Shown here: positions 28,429 through 37,104 of the stretch, piece after piece
Layout: each line of letters begins with the position of its first letter
Numbering within the stretch: position 1 is the first letter of the stretch
Assembly (NCBI GenBank): GCA_009912175.1
Contig: WNDQ01000016.1
Coordinates: 1-64,000 of the forward strand
Source of the DNA: Paracidovorax wautersii
GTDB taxonomy: Bacteria; Pseudomonadota; Gammaproteobacteria; Burkholderiales; Burkholderiaceae_C
Reading direction: 5' to 3'
Length of the DNA stretch: 64,000 bases
Position numbers and translations under genes: made by a program
Notes under the pieces: model-generated
Database searches by the model: none
What the model saw: only the letters and a program-made list of their open reading frames with translations
Told to the model about the DNA's origin: nothing

Positions 28429-29181
28429 TCAGACGCCGGCCACGCCCACGGTCATGCCGCCGCACACGTACAGCACCTGCCCGGTGACAAAGCCGCTGCG
28501 CGCATCCAGCAGGTAGGCGGCGGCATGCGCCACGTCGTCGGGCGTGCCCACACGGCGCACTGGCACTGACTCGATGATGGCGCGCGTGCGCGGTGCGTCG
28601 GGCGGGTTGGCGCGGTCGAACAGCTCGGTGCGGATCGGGCCGGGGCCGATGGCGTTGGCCGTGATGCCCAGCGGGCCCAGCTCCAGCGCCCACACGCGCG
28701 TCATGCCCAACAGCCCGGCCTTGGTCGCGGCATAGGCCGTGCGCAATTCCTTGCCCAATGCCGCGCGTGAGGCCATGTTGACGATGCGCCCGAAGCCCGC
28801 CGCCTTCATGCCCGGCAGCAGGCCCTGCATGCACAAAAAGGCGCAGCGCAGATTGAGCGAGACGGCCAGGTCGAACTCTTCGAGCGTCTGGCTGGCCGCA
28901 TCGGCCGGGCACACCACGCCCACGTTGTTGACCAGGCGTGTGATCGGGCCGCCGGCCAGCGCTTCATCGAGCGCCCGCCGCACCTGCGCGGCATCGGACA
29001 GGTCGGCCTGAATGGCGCCCGCGATGCCTTCGACCTGGCGGTCGATCACCACGGGCTCGTAGCCCTCGTCGCGGCAGCGCTGGGCAATCGCCGCGCCGAT
29101 GCCGGCGGCGCCGCCGGTGATCAGCACACGCTCGGCGTGCTCGCCCCGGTGGTGTGTCGAGGGGGAAACGGTGCCCGTCAT
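28429..29181 (-). CDS. SDR-family oxidoreductase (FabG/3-hydroxybutyrate-dehydrogenase-like)
   Basis: The 250-aa dehydrogenase has 'VLITGGAAGIGAAIAQRC' (nucleotide loop), 'RLVNNVGVV', a catalytic Ser region 'RIVNMASRAALG' and YxxxK in 'TAYAATKAGLLGM'. The ATG at 29181 overlaps the upstream thiolase stop in an ATGA. It therefore belongs to the pcaI-pcaJ-pcaF unit. Its job beside beta-ketoadipate genes is unclear; it may oxidise a hydroxy-acyl-CoA or a ring alcohol feeding the thiolase. There is no internal lesion. Confidence 0.88.
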   Translation of the reverse strand: MTGTVSPSTHHRGEHAERVLITGGAAGIGAAIAQRCRDEGYEPVVIDRQVEGIAGAIQADLSDAAQVRRALDEALAGGPITRLVNNVGVVCPADAASQTLEEFDLAVSLNLRCAFLCMQGLLPGMKAAGFGRIVNMASRAALGKELRTAYAATKAGLLGMTRVWALELGPLGITANAIGPGPIRTELFDRANPPDAPRTRAIIESVPVRRVGTPDDVAHAAAYLLDARSGFVTGQVLYVCGGMTVGVAGV

Positions 29182-30380
29182 ACGCGCTCCAGAATCACGG
29201 CGATGCCCTGCCCCACGCCGATGCACATGGTGCACAGCGCATAACGCCCGCCCGTGCGATGCAACTGGTTGACGGCCGTGGTCGCCAGCCGCGCGCCGCT
29301 GGCGCCCAGCGGGTGGCCCAGCGCGATCGCGCCGCCGTTGGGGTTGACACGCGCATCATCGTCGTCCAGACCGAGCTGGCGCAGCACCGCCAGCCCCTGC
29401 GCGGCGAAGGCTTCGTTGAGTTCAATCACGTCGATCTGGTCGAGCGTGAGACCCGTCAGCGCCAGCACCTTGCGTGTCGCCGGCTCCGGGTCGATGCCCA
29501 TGATGCGTGGTGCCACACCGGCCGTGGCCATGCCGACCACGCGGGCGCGCGGCGTCAGGCCGTGCTGGCGCGCGGCCTCGGCGCTGGCCAGCACCAGCGC
29601 GCAGGCGCCGTCGTTGACGCCGCTGGCGTTGCCGGCCGTGACGCTGCCGTCGGGCTTGACCACGGGCTTGAGGCGGGCCAGCGCTTCGAGCGTGGTCTCG
29701 CGCGGATGTTCGTCGCGGTCGACCACGATGGGTTCGCCCTTTTTCTGGGGCACGCTCACGGGCACGATCTCGGCGTCGAACACGCCGGCCTGCTGCGCCG
29801 CCAGCGCCTTGGCCTGGCTGGCCAGCGCCATGCGGTCCTGCGCCTCGCGCTCGATGCCGTAGTCGGCCGCGACGTTCTCGGCGGTCTCGGGCATGGCGTC
29901 CACGCCGTACTGCGCCTTCATGAGCTTGTTGACGAAGCGCCAGCCGATGGTGGTGTCGTAGACCGCGTTGCTGCGCGAGAAGGCCGACTCGGCCTTGGGC
30001 AAGACGAAAGGCGCGCGGCTCATGCTCTCGACGCCGCCGGCGATCATGAAACGCGTCTCGCCGCTGCGGATGGCGCGCGCGGCCGTGCCCAGCGCGTCCA
30101 GGCCCGAACCGCACAGGCGGTTGACGGTGGAGCCCGGCACGCCAACGGGCAGGCCGGCCAGCAGCGCCGACATGCGCGCGACGTTGCGGTTGTCCTCGCC
30201 GGCTTGGTTGGCGCAGCCGAAGATCACGTCGTCCAGCGCCTGCCAGTCGGCCTGCGCGTTGCGCTGAATGAGGGCACGGATGACGTGTGCGCCCAGGTCG
30301 TCAGGGCGGATGCTGGACAGCGCGCCGCCGTAGCGGCCAAAGGGGGTGCGAACGGCATCGCAGATGAAGGCGTCTTGCAT
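29178..30380 (-). CDS. pcaF: 3-oxoadipyl-CoA thiolase
   Basis: The 400-aa thiolase has the nucleophile in '[16 protein letters not shown]', '[17 protein letters not shown]' and the C-terminal '[11 protein letters not shown]'. The PcaF-specific opening is '[20 protein letters not shown]', followed by '[21 protein letters not shown]'. Directly downstream of pcaIJ (15 bases), it completes the last two steps of the beta-ketoadipate route: CoA transfer to 3-oxoadipate, then thiolysis to succinyl-CoA and acetyl-CoA. A paralogue of the same family lies at 20631-21836. Confidence 0.93.
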   Translation of the reverse strand: MQDAFICDAVRTPFGRYGGALSSIRPDDLGAHVIRALIQRNAQADWQALDDVIFGCANQAGEDNRNVARMSALLAGLPVGVPGSTVNRLCGSGLDALGTAARAIRSGETRFMIAGGVESMSRAPFVLPKAESAFSRSNAVYDTTIGWRFVNKLMKAQYGVDAMPETAENVAADYGIEREAQDRMALASQAKALAAQQAGVFDAEIVPVSVPQKKGEPIVVDRDEHPRETTLEALARLKPVVKPDGSVTAGNASGVNDGACALVLASAEAARQHGLTPRARVVGMATAGVAPRIMGIDPEPATRKVLALTGLTLDQIDVIELNEAFAAQGLAVLRQLGLDDDDARVNPNGGAIALGHPLGASGARLATTAVNQLHRTGGRYALCTMCIGVGQGIAVILERV

Positions 30381-30395
30381 GGTGTCTCTCTGGAA

Positions 30396-31067
30396 TTAAG
30401 AAGCGGGTGGCGTGAGTGGTGCGATCGGCAGACCCACGATGTCTTCGAGCGCCGCCAGCGACAGCCCCTCGACCGTGTCGATCAGTTGCAGGCCCTGCGG
30501 CGTGCAGGCGAAGGTGGCCAGGTCGGTGTAGACACGCTTGACGCAGCCGATGCCGGTCAGCGGATAGGTGCAGCGTTCAACCAGCTTGCTGGCGCCCTGC
30601 TTGGTCAGCAGGTCCATCATGATCCAGGTCTGCTTGGCGCCGATGGCCAGGTCCATGGCCCCGCCCACGGCCGGGATGGCACCGGGCTCGCCCGTGCTCC
30701 AGTTGGCCAGATCGCCCGTGGCCGAGACCTGGAAGGCCCCCAGCACGCAGATGTCCAGGTGGCCGCCGCGCATCATGGCGAAGCTGTCGGCGTGGTGAAA
30801 GAAGGCGCCGCCCGGCAGCAGCGTCACGGGCTGCTTGCCGGCGTTGGTGAGGTCGTAGTCCTCGTGGCCAGCCTCGGGCGCCGGGCCCATGCCCAGGATG
30901 CCGTTCTCGCTGTGCAGCACCACTTCCAGCCCGGGCGGCAGGTGGTTGGCCACCAGCGTCGGCATGCCGATGCCCAGGTTGACGTAGGCGCCATCGTGAA
31001 TGTCCTGCGCCACGCGCCGGGCCAGTTCGTCCTTGCCGCGCTTGCGGTAGGTGGGTTGTTCAGCCAT
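30396..31067 (-). CDS. pcaJ: 3-oxoacid (3-oxoadipate) CoA-transferase subunit B
   Basis: The 223-aa beta subunit of a class I CoA-transferase has the catalytic Glu in 'LEVVLHSENGILGMGP' and the family's opening 'RRVAQDIHDGAYVNLGIGMP'. The start is at the ATG at 31067 because 'aaggaga' precedes it by 8 or so bases. An in-frame ATG at 31085 overlaps the pcaI stop (ATGA) and is an alternative. With pcaI it moves CoA from succinyl-CoA to 3-oxoadipate; acetoacetate transfer (AtoA-like) cannot be excluded from sequence. The PcaF neighbour and PcaR-type regulator favour oxoadipate. Confidence 0.92.
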   Translation of the reverse strand: MAEQPTYRKRGKDELARRVAQDIHDGAYVNLGIGMPTLVANHLPPGLEVVLHSENGILGMGPAPEAGHEDYDLTNAGKQPVTLLPGGAFFHHADSFAMMRGGHLDICVLGAFQVSATGDLANWSTGEPGAIPAVGGAMDLAIGAKQTWIMMDLLTKQGASKLVERCTYPLTGIGCVKRVYTDLATFACTPQGLQLIDTVEGLSLAALEDIVGLPIAPLTPPAS

Positions 31068-31081
31068 GTCCGTTGTCTCCT

Positions 31082-31732
31082 TCATGCCTTGAAGCCGCCC
31101 GCGCGTGTGGCCACGCGCGCCACCTGCACCACACGCTGGACGTGGATGCCCGGCGTGACGATGGCTTCGGGGTCGAGCGCACCCAGCTCGCAGACCTCGT
31201 GCACCGTCGCGATGGTGGTGCGCGCGGCGGTCGCCATCACCGGCCCGAAGTTGCGCGCCGACATGCGGTAGGTCAGGTTGCCCCAGCGGTCGCCGCGCTC
31301 GGCCTTGATCAGCGCGACGTCGCCGTGGATCGGGTACTCCAGCACGTAATGGCGGCCGTCGATCTCGCGTGTTTCCTTGCCGCGCGCCAGCTCGGTCCCA
31401 TAGGCCGTCGGGCAGAAGAAAGCGCCGATGCCGGCCCCGGCGGCGCGCAGACGCTCGGCCAGGTTGCCCTGGGGCACCAGTTCGAGCTCGACGCGGCCGC
31501 TGCGGTAGAGCGCGTCGAACACGTGCGAGTCGACCTGGCGCGGAAAGCTGCAGATCACCTTGCGCACCTGGCCGACCGCCAGCAGCGCGGCCAGGCCGTG
31601 GTCGCCGTTGCCGGCGTTGTTGTTGACCACCGTCAGGTCGCGCGCGCCCTGCGCGATGAGGCCGTCGATGAGCTCGGCCGGAATGCCGGACGTGCCGAAT
31701 CCGCCGATCAGCACGGTCGAGCCGTCGCGCAC
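31082..31732 (-). CDS. pcaI: 3-oxoadipate CoA-transferase subunit A, N-terminus cut by an in-frame stop
   Basis: The alpha subunit has 'DGSTVLIGGFGTSGIPAELI' (CoA-binding loop), 'VVNNNAGNGDHGLAALL' and 'PTAYGTELARGKETREIDG'. The natural start appears to be the ATG at 31777 (MINKLVPSVA). Codon 11 is then TAA (31745-31747), after which the same frame continues 'ALRDVRDGSTVL' to the end. The stop is one base from GAA or CAA. A GTG at 31732 could restart translation with 15 residues missing. The gene should therefore be 31082-31777 (231 aa) if the stop is a sequence error. pcaI leads the pcaI-J-F-SDR-Bug unit and is divergent from the IclR regulator. Confidence 0.85.
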   Translation of the reverse strand: MRDGSTVLIGGFGTSGIPAELIDGLIAQGARDLTVVNNNAGNGDHGLAALLAVGQVRKVICSFPRQVDSHVFDALYRSGRVELELVPQGNLAERLRAAGAGIGAFFCPTAYGTELARGKETREIDGRHYVLEYPIHGDVALIKAERGDRWGNLTYRMSARNFGPVMATAARTTIATVHEVCELGALDPEAIVTPGIHVQRVVQVARVATRAGGFKA

Positions 31733-31833
31733 GTCGCGCAGGGCTTAGGCCACGCTGGGCACCAGTTTGTTGATCATGCCGGGGGTCTCCATCGATCCAG
31801 GGTTTGCCCTGGAACTTGTCGGGGATGATTTTG

Positions 31834-31874
31834 CGATAATGTTCGATATACGAATAAATGTTCATGGAAAGAAC
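31834..31874. promoter_or_regulatory. Candidate PcaR/IclR operator between pcaI and its regulator
   Basis: AT-rich patch in the 99-base divergent gap. CGATA repeats directly with a 10-base period (31834 and 31844). GTTCGATATACGAA (31841-31854) carries TTCG/CGAA arms and resembles, from memory, the GTTCGATAATCGCAC site of PcaR. GTTC-N7-GAAC follows at 31860-31874. IclR-family PcaU/PcaR bind such 10-base repeats near the pca promoter. It probably contains both divergent promoters. Confidence 0.5.
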
Positions 31875-31876
31875 GA

Positions 31877-32707
31877 ATGGATTCTAAAGACGACCCCCAT
31901 CCAGCGCCAGACACGCCATCTCATGGATTACCCGCACCCGGCGACAGCTATGTGCAGTCCTTCGCGCGCGGGCTGGCGGTGATCCGCTCCTTCTCGGCCG
32001 AGGCGCCGCAGCAGACGCTGTCCGAGGTCGCGCAGCGCGCGGGCCTGACGCGCGCGGGCGCACGCCGCATCCTGCTGACGCTGCAGACGCTGGGTTATGT
32101 GAACTCCGACGGCCGGCACTTCCGGCTCACGCCGCGCATCCTCGCCCTGGGTTTTGCCTACCTCTCGTCCACGCCCGTGTGGGACCTGGCCGAGCCGGTC
32201 ATGGCCGACCTGGTGGACGAGGTCAAGGAATCGTGCTCGATCGCCGCGCTGGACGGCACCGACATCGTCTACGTGCTGCGTGTGCCCACGCAGCACAAGA
32301 TCATGCGCATCTCGCTGGCCGTGGGCTCGCGCCTGCCGGCGGCCTACACCTCCATGGGCCGCGTGCTGCTGGCCCACCTGCCACCCGCCGAGGCCCGCGC
32401 CGTGCTGCAGGCCTGCGACCTGCGCGCGCGCACGCGCCATTCGCTGACCGACGTCGACGCGCTGTGCGAACAGCTGGCCCAGATCCGCAAGCAGGGCTGG
32501 GCGCTGGTCAACCAGGAGCTGGAAGAAGGTTTGATCTCGGTGGCCGCGCCCCTCACCAACGCGCGCGGCGAAGTGCGCGCGGCCATCAACGTCAGCGGCC
32601 AGGCCAACCGCACCAGCGCGCGGGCGATGCAGCAGACCCTCCTGCCGCCGCTGCGCGCGGCCGCCAGGAAGATCTCGCAACTGCTGCAAAGCAGCGGCGC
32701 CTACTGA
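31877..32707 (+). CDS. pcaR: IclR-family regulator of the beta-ketoadipate genes (PcaR/PobR type)
   Basis: The 276-aa regulator has an N-terminal winged HTH ('LSEVAQRAGLTRAGARRILLTLQTLGYVNSDG', about residues 50-85) and an IclR effector-binding domain after 'FRLTPRILALGFAYLSS'. That opening of the effector domain is typical of PcaR/PcaU/PobR/CatR members. It is divergent from pcaI with repeats in the 99-base gap. In relatives the effector is beta-ketoadipate or a protocatechuate-type acid. The ATG at 31877 is the only good start. The gene leaves 31 bases to the DUF1841 gene. Confidence 0.88.
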   Translation: MDSKDDPHPAPDTPSHGLPAPGDSYVQSFARGLAVIRSFSAEAPQQTLSEVAQRAGLTRAGARRILLTLQTLGYVNSDGRHFRLTPRILALGFAYLSSTPVWDLAEPVMADLVDEVKESCSIAALDGTDIVYVLRVPTQHKIMRISLAVGSRLPAAYTSMGRVLLAHLPPAEARAVLQACDLRARTRHSLTDVDALCEQLAQIRKQGWALVNQELEEGLISVAAPLTNARGEVRAAINVSGQANRTSARAMQQTLLPPLRAAARKISQLLQSSGAY

Positions 32708-32738
32708 TTCCGTTGAAGTTTGGTACGCTGCCGCCCAT

Positions 32739-33209
32739 ATGTTCAATCCCTCCCAAGACGACGTCCGCCGCTTTTTCTGCGCGGTCTATGCCAAGGCGCG
32801 CGCCGGCAGCCCCATGGAGGCCATCGAGACGCTGGCCTCGCTCTGGATCGACGAGCACCCCGAATACCACGCCGATCTGGCCGACGTCGATGCCGCGCTG
32901 CTGCGCCAGTACGACGAGAGCCAGGGCCGCGCCAACCCCTTCCTGCATCTGTCCATGCATCTGTCGATCAGCGAACAATGCTCGATCGACCAGCCGCGCG
33001 GCATCCGGCAGGCGGTCGAGTTGCTGGCCGCGCGCCTGGATTCGCTGCACGACGCCCACCATGCCGCCATGGACTGCCTTGGCACCATGCTGTGGGAGAG
33101 CCAGCGCTCGGGCCGCCCGCCCGACGGCGATGCCTACATCGCCTGCGTGCAGCGCAAGGCCACGCGTGGCAGCGCGGCGCCGGGCGTGCCTGGCGGAACG
33201 ACCGCCTGA
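32739..33209 (+). CDS. DUF1841 family protein
   Basis: A 156-aa cytoplasmic protein of the conserved proteobacterial DUF1841 family ('MFNPSQDDVRRFFCAVYAKA' at the start, 'NPFLHLSMHLSISEQCSIDQ' in the middle). The function is unknown. There is no signal peptide or TM segment; it is rich in Asp, His and Ala. It precedes the MoxR ATPase by 34 bases and lies on the same strand. Confidence 0.88.
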   Translation: MFNPSQDDVRRFFCAVYAKARAGSPMEAIETLASLWIDEHPEYHADLADVDAALLRQYDESQGRANPFLHLSMHLSISEQCSIDQPRGIRQAVELLAARLDSLHDAHHAAMDCLGTMLWESQRSGRPPDGDAYIACVQRKATRGSAAPGVPGGTTA

Positions 33210-33243
33210 CGCCTTCCCTCTTCATTTCCCTGCCCCGACGACC

Positions 33244-34131
<888 letters not shown>

Positions 34132-34144
34132 ACGCCAGCCCAAC

Positions 34145-34825
34145 TCAGAACGCGCCGCGCAGCAGGCCGGCCGCCAGCGCAAACATCATGGCGCCCGTCG
34201 CGCCGTCCAGCACACGCCAGGCATGGGGGCTGGCGAACACCGCGCGCAGCCGGCGCCCCGCCACGGCCAGCAGCACAAACCACAGCGTGCTCGCGCAGGC
34301 CGCGCCGGCAACGAACACGCCGCGCAAATCGGCCGGCTGCTGGGCCCCGATCGAGCCGACCAGCACCACCGTGTCCAGGTACACATGCGGGTTGAGCAGC
34401 GTGAGCGCCACCAGCCCGGCCAGCACCCGGCCCACGCCGGGCATTGCCGCCACGCCGCCGATCGCCAGGCTGGCGCCGCCGCGCCACGCACGCCGCCAAG
34501 CATACACGCCATACGCCAGCAAAAAGGCCGCGCCGCCCACGGCCAGCAACTGCCCGGCCAGCGGCGCCTGCTGGATCAGCCGGCCCATGCCGGCCACGCC
34601 CAGGCCGATCAGCACCAGGTCGCTGGCGATGCACCAGGCCACGCAGGCGCCCACGTGCCGGCCCTGCACGGCCTGGCGCAGCACATACAGGTTCTGGGCG
34701 CCGATGGTGGCCACCAGCGACAGGCAGACGCCAAAACCAGTCAGCCACACGGCCAGGCCGGCCGCGCCAGGCAGGACGGACGCCTGCAGAAAAGGAAGTT
34801 CGAACGACAGCATGGCGCGCATCAT
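34145..34825 (-). CDS. LysE/ArgO-family basic amino acid exporter
   Basis: The 226-aa inner-membrane exporter has about six TM segments. The LysE family's N-terminal motif is 'GFGVCLSLVATIGAQNLYVLRQ' and the second half has 'LLNPHVYLDTVVLVG'. It exports arginine or lysine. Start at the ATG at 34825 (GTG at 34828 and ATG at 34822 are alternatives). It is divergent from argP with a 57-base AT-rich gap, the standard argO/argP geometry. The pair sits between the moxR-like ATPase and its VWA partner. Confidence 0.9.
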   Translation of the reverse strand: MMRAMLSFELPFLQASVLPGAAGLAVWLTGFGVCLSLVATIGAQNLYVLRQAVQGRHVGACVAWCIASDLVLIGLGVAGMGRLIQQAPLAGQLLAVGGAAFLLAYGVYAWRRAWRGGASLAIGGVAAMPGVGRVLAGLVALTLLNPHVYLDTVVLVGSIGAQQPADLRGVFVAGAACASTLWFVLLAVAGRRLRAVFASPHAWRVLDGATGAMMFALAAGLLRGAF

Positions 34826-34842
34826 CACGACTTCGCTTGATT

Positions 34843-34862
34843 CAGTAAAATTAAAAATACTG
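34843..34862. promoter_or_regulatory. Candidate ArgP operator in the lysE-argP gap
   Basis: CAGTA-N10-TACTG is an inverted repeat in a short AT-rich gap between the divergent genes (CAGTAAAATTAAAAATACTG). The A/T spacer and the location between an ArgP-like regulator and its exporter suggest the ArgP site plus the overlapping divergent promoters. Confidence 0.5.
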
Positions 34863-34882
34863 CTTCGTCTTCAGTTTTTCTA

Positions 34883-35806
34883 ATGCTCGACTACGCCGCC
34901 CTGCAAGCCCTGGCGACGGTGGTGCGCGAAGGCAGTTTCGAGCGCGCCGCCCACCGCCTGCACATCACTCCTTCGGCCGTCTCGCAGCGCATCAAGCTGC
35001 TGGAAGAGCGCGTCGGCCAGACCCTGGTGGTGCGCGGCGTGCCCTGCACCGGCACCGAGGCCGGGCGCCGCCTGTGCCTGCATGTCGAGCAGGTCGCGCT
35101 GCTCGAAAACGAACTGCGCCGCGCCAACCCCACGCTGGTGCCCGACCCGCAGGCTCTGCCGCCCACGCTCAAGCTCGCCGTCAACGGCGACTCACTGGCG
35201 ACCTGGTTCATGGGCGCGCTGGCCGCCTTCACCGCCAGCGGCGACGAGCTGCTCGACATCCGCATCGACGACCAGGACCACACCGCGCAGTTCATCAAGG
35301 AAGGCGACGTGCTGGCCGCCGTCACCGCCACGGCCGGGGCCATCGCCGGCTGCGACACCGTGCCGCTGGGCACCATGACCTATGTGGCCGCGGCTTCGCC
35401 CGCCTTCGTGGCGCGCCACCTGCCCGCCGGGGCCGATGCGCCGTCGCTGGCCCGCGCCCCGCAGATGACCTTCGACCGCCGCGACCGGCTGCAGGACAAC
35501 TGGCTGCGCCAGGAAGGGCTGCTGTCCAGCCGGGCGCTGGCGCCGCGGCATTTTTTGCCCTCGGTGGCCGGCTACGTGCGCGGCTGCGAGATCGGCATGG
35601 GCTGGGGCATGCACCCGCTGGCCCTGGTGCAGGGCCAACTGGACCAGGGGCTGCTGGTGGAGATCAAACCCGGCGCGCGCCTGGACGTGCCGCTCTACTG
35701 GGTCTACGCGCGCTCGGCCAAGGCCAGCCTGGCCCGGCTGACCCGGTGCGTGCTGGCGGCCGCTCCCCAGGGCCTGCACTCGCCCCCAGGCGCGACATCG
35801 GCCTGA
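34883..35806 (+). CDS. argP: ArgP/IciA-like LysR-family regulator of the adjacent exporter
   Basis: The 307-aa regulator has the LysR HTH 'MLDYAALQALATVVREGSFERAAHRLHITPSAVSQRIKLLEERVG' region (about residues 1-45) and a substrate-binding domain. The variant 'LDYAALQALATVVREGSFE' is typical of ArgP (chromosome initiation inhibitor IciA). ArgP in relatives senses lysine/arginine and activates the exporter. It is divergent from the lysE gene with a palindrome in the gap and is followed by the VWA gene after 88 bases. Confidence 0.9.
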   Translation: MLDYAALQALATVVREGSFERAAHRLHITPSAVSQRIKLLEERVGQTLVVRGVPCTGTEAGRRLCLHVEQVALLENELRRANPTLVPDPQALPPTLKLAVNGDSLATWFMGALAAFTASGDELLDIRIDDQDHTAQFIKEGDVLAAVTATAGAIAGCDTVPLGTMTYVAAASPAFVARHLPAGADAPSLARAPQMTFDRRDRLQDNWLRQEGLLSSRALAPRHFLPSVAGYVRGCEIGMGWGMHPLALVQGQLDQGLLVEIKPGARLDVPLYWVYARSAKASLARLTRCVLAAAPQGLHSPPGATSA

Positions 35807-35894
35807 TCCACGGCTGCCTCATGGCCGACAGCCCCGCCCGGGCCGAGCAGGCACAATCGGACACGCTCCTCCTTCCGTGCCCTGACAACGCCGC

Positions 35895-37082
35895 ATGCTG
35901 ATCGACTTCTTCTACGCCCTGCGCTCGGCCCGACTGCCGGTGTCGGTGCGCGAGTACCTGACGCTGCTGGAGGCGCTCGACGCCGGCGTCACCGGCCCGC
36001 GCTCGCACAAATCGGTCTCGCTCGACGACTTCTACTACGTCAGCCGCGCCGCCCTGGTCAAGGACGAACGCCTGTACGACCGCTTCGACCGCGCATTCGG
36101 CACCTTCTTCAAGGGCCTGGCGCGGCACGACGAGCCGCTGCAGGCCATTCCGGCCGACTGGCTGCGCCAGTCGCTGCTGCGCGAGCTCACGCCCGAGCAG
36201 CGCGCCGCCCTCGAGGCCATGGACTGGGACACGCTCATGCAGACCCTGCGCCAGCGCCTGGCGGAACAAAAGGAACGCCACGAAGGCGGCAACAAGTGGA
36301 TCGGCACCGGCGGCACCAGTCCCTACGGCAACGGCGGCGTCAACCCGCGCGGCATCCGCATTGGCGGGCCCGGGGGCAACAAGAGCGCGGTCAAGGTCTG
36401 GGAACAGCGCGCCTGGCGCGACTACGACGACAACCAGGAACTGGGCACCCGCAACCTCAAGGTCGCGCTGCGCCGCCTGCGCAAGTTCGCCCGCCAGGGC
36501 GCGGCCGAGGAACTGGACCTGGACGACACCGTGCGCGCCACCGCCGCCAACGCCGGCTGGCTCGACATCAAGATGGTGCCCGAGCGCCACAACCAGGTGA
36601 AGGTGCTGCTGCTCATGGACGTGGGCGGCACCATGGACGAACACGTCGCGCGCGTGGAGGAACTGTTCTCGGCCGCGCGCGCCGAATTCAAGCACCTGGA
36701 CTTCTACTACTTCCACAACTGCCCCTACGACCACCTCTGGAAGAACAACCGCCGCCGCGCCACCGAAAAATTCGACACCTGGGACGTGCTGCGCAAGTAC
36801 AACCGCGACTACAAGCTGATCTTCATCGGCGACGCCACCATGAGCCCCTACGAGGTGCTGCAGCCCGGTGGCAGCGTCGAGTACAACAACGCCGAGGCCG
36901 GCGCCGAATGGCTGCGCCGCCTGGTGCAGACCTTCCCCGATCACGCCTGGATCAATCCCGAACCCCAAGGGGTGTGGCAGTATCGGCAAAGCATCGCCCT
37001 GATCCAGGAACTGGTGGGCGGGCGCATGTATCCGATGACACTCGCCGGCCTGGAGCAGGCCATGCGGGTGCTGACACGCTGA
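35895..37082 (+). CDS. VWA domain (CoxE-like) protein, partner of the MoxR ATPase
   Basis: The 395-aa cytoplasmic protein has an N-terminal 'MLIDFFYALRSARLPVSVREYL' region and a C-terminal VWA domain. The MIDAS reads 'VLLLMDVGGTMDEHVARVEE', that is DxGxT in place of the canonical DxSxS, as in CoxE-type proteins. A Gly-rich linker 'GGTSPYGNGGVNPRGIRIGG' lies near residue 135-160. Together with the MoxR ATPase (33244-34131) it likely forms an ATPase/VWA activation machine for an unidentified metalloenzyme. The two genes are normally neighbours; here lysE/argP lie between them. tamA starts 22 bases downstream. Confidence 0.9.
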   Translation: MLIDFFYALRSARLPVSVREYLTLLEALDAGVTGPRSHKSVSLDDFYYVSRAALVKDERLYDRFDRAFGTFFKGLARHDEPLQAIPADWLRQSLLRELTPEQRAALEAMDWDTLMQTLRQRLAEQKERHEGGNKWIGTGGTSPYGNGGVNPRGIRIGGPGGNKSAVKVWEQRAWRDYDDNQELGTRNLKVALRRLRKFARQGAAEELDLDDTVRATAANAGWLDIKMVPERHNQVKVLLLMDVGGTMDEHVARVEELFSAARAEFKHLDFYYFHNCPYDHLWKNNRRRATEKFDTWDVLRKYNRDYKLIFIGDATMSPYEVLQPGGSVEYNNAEAGAEWLRRLVQTFPDHAWINPEPQGVWQYRQSIALIQELVGGRMYPMTLAGLEQAMRVLTR

Positions 37083-37104
37083 ACCCCATCCAACCAAAGA
37101 CCCA

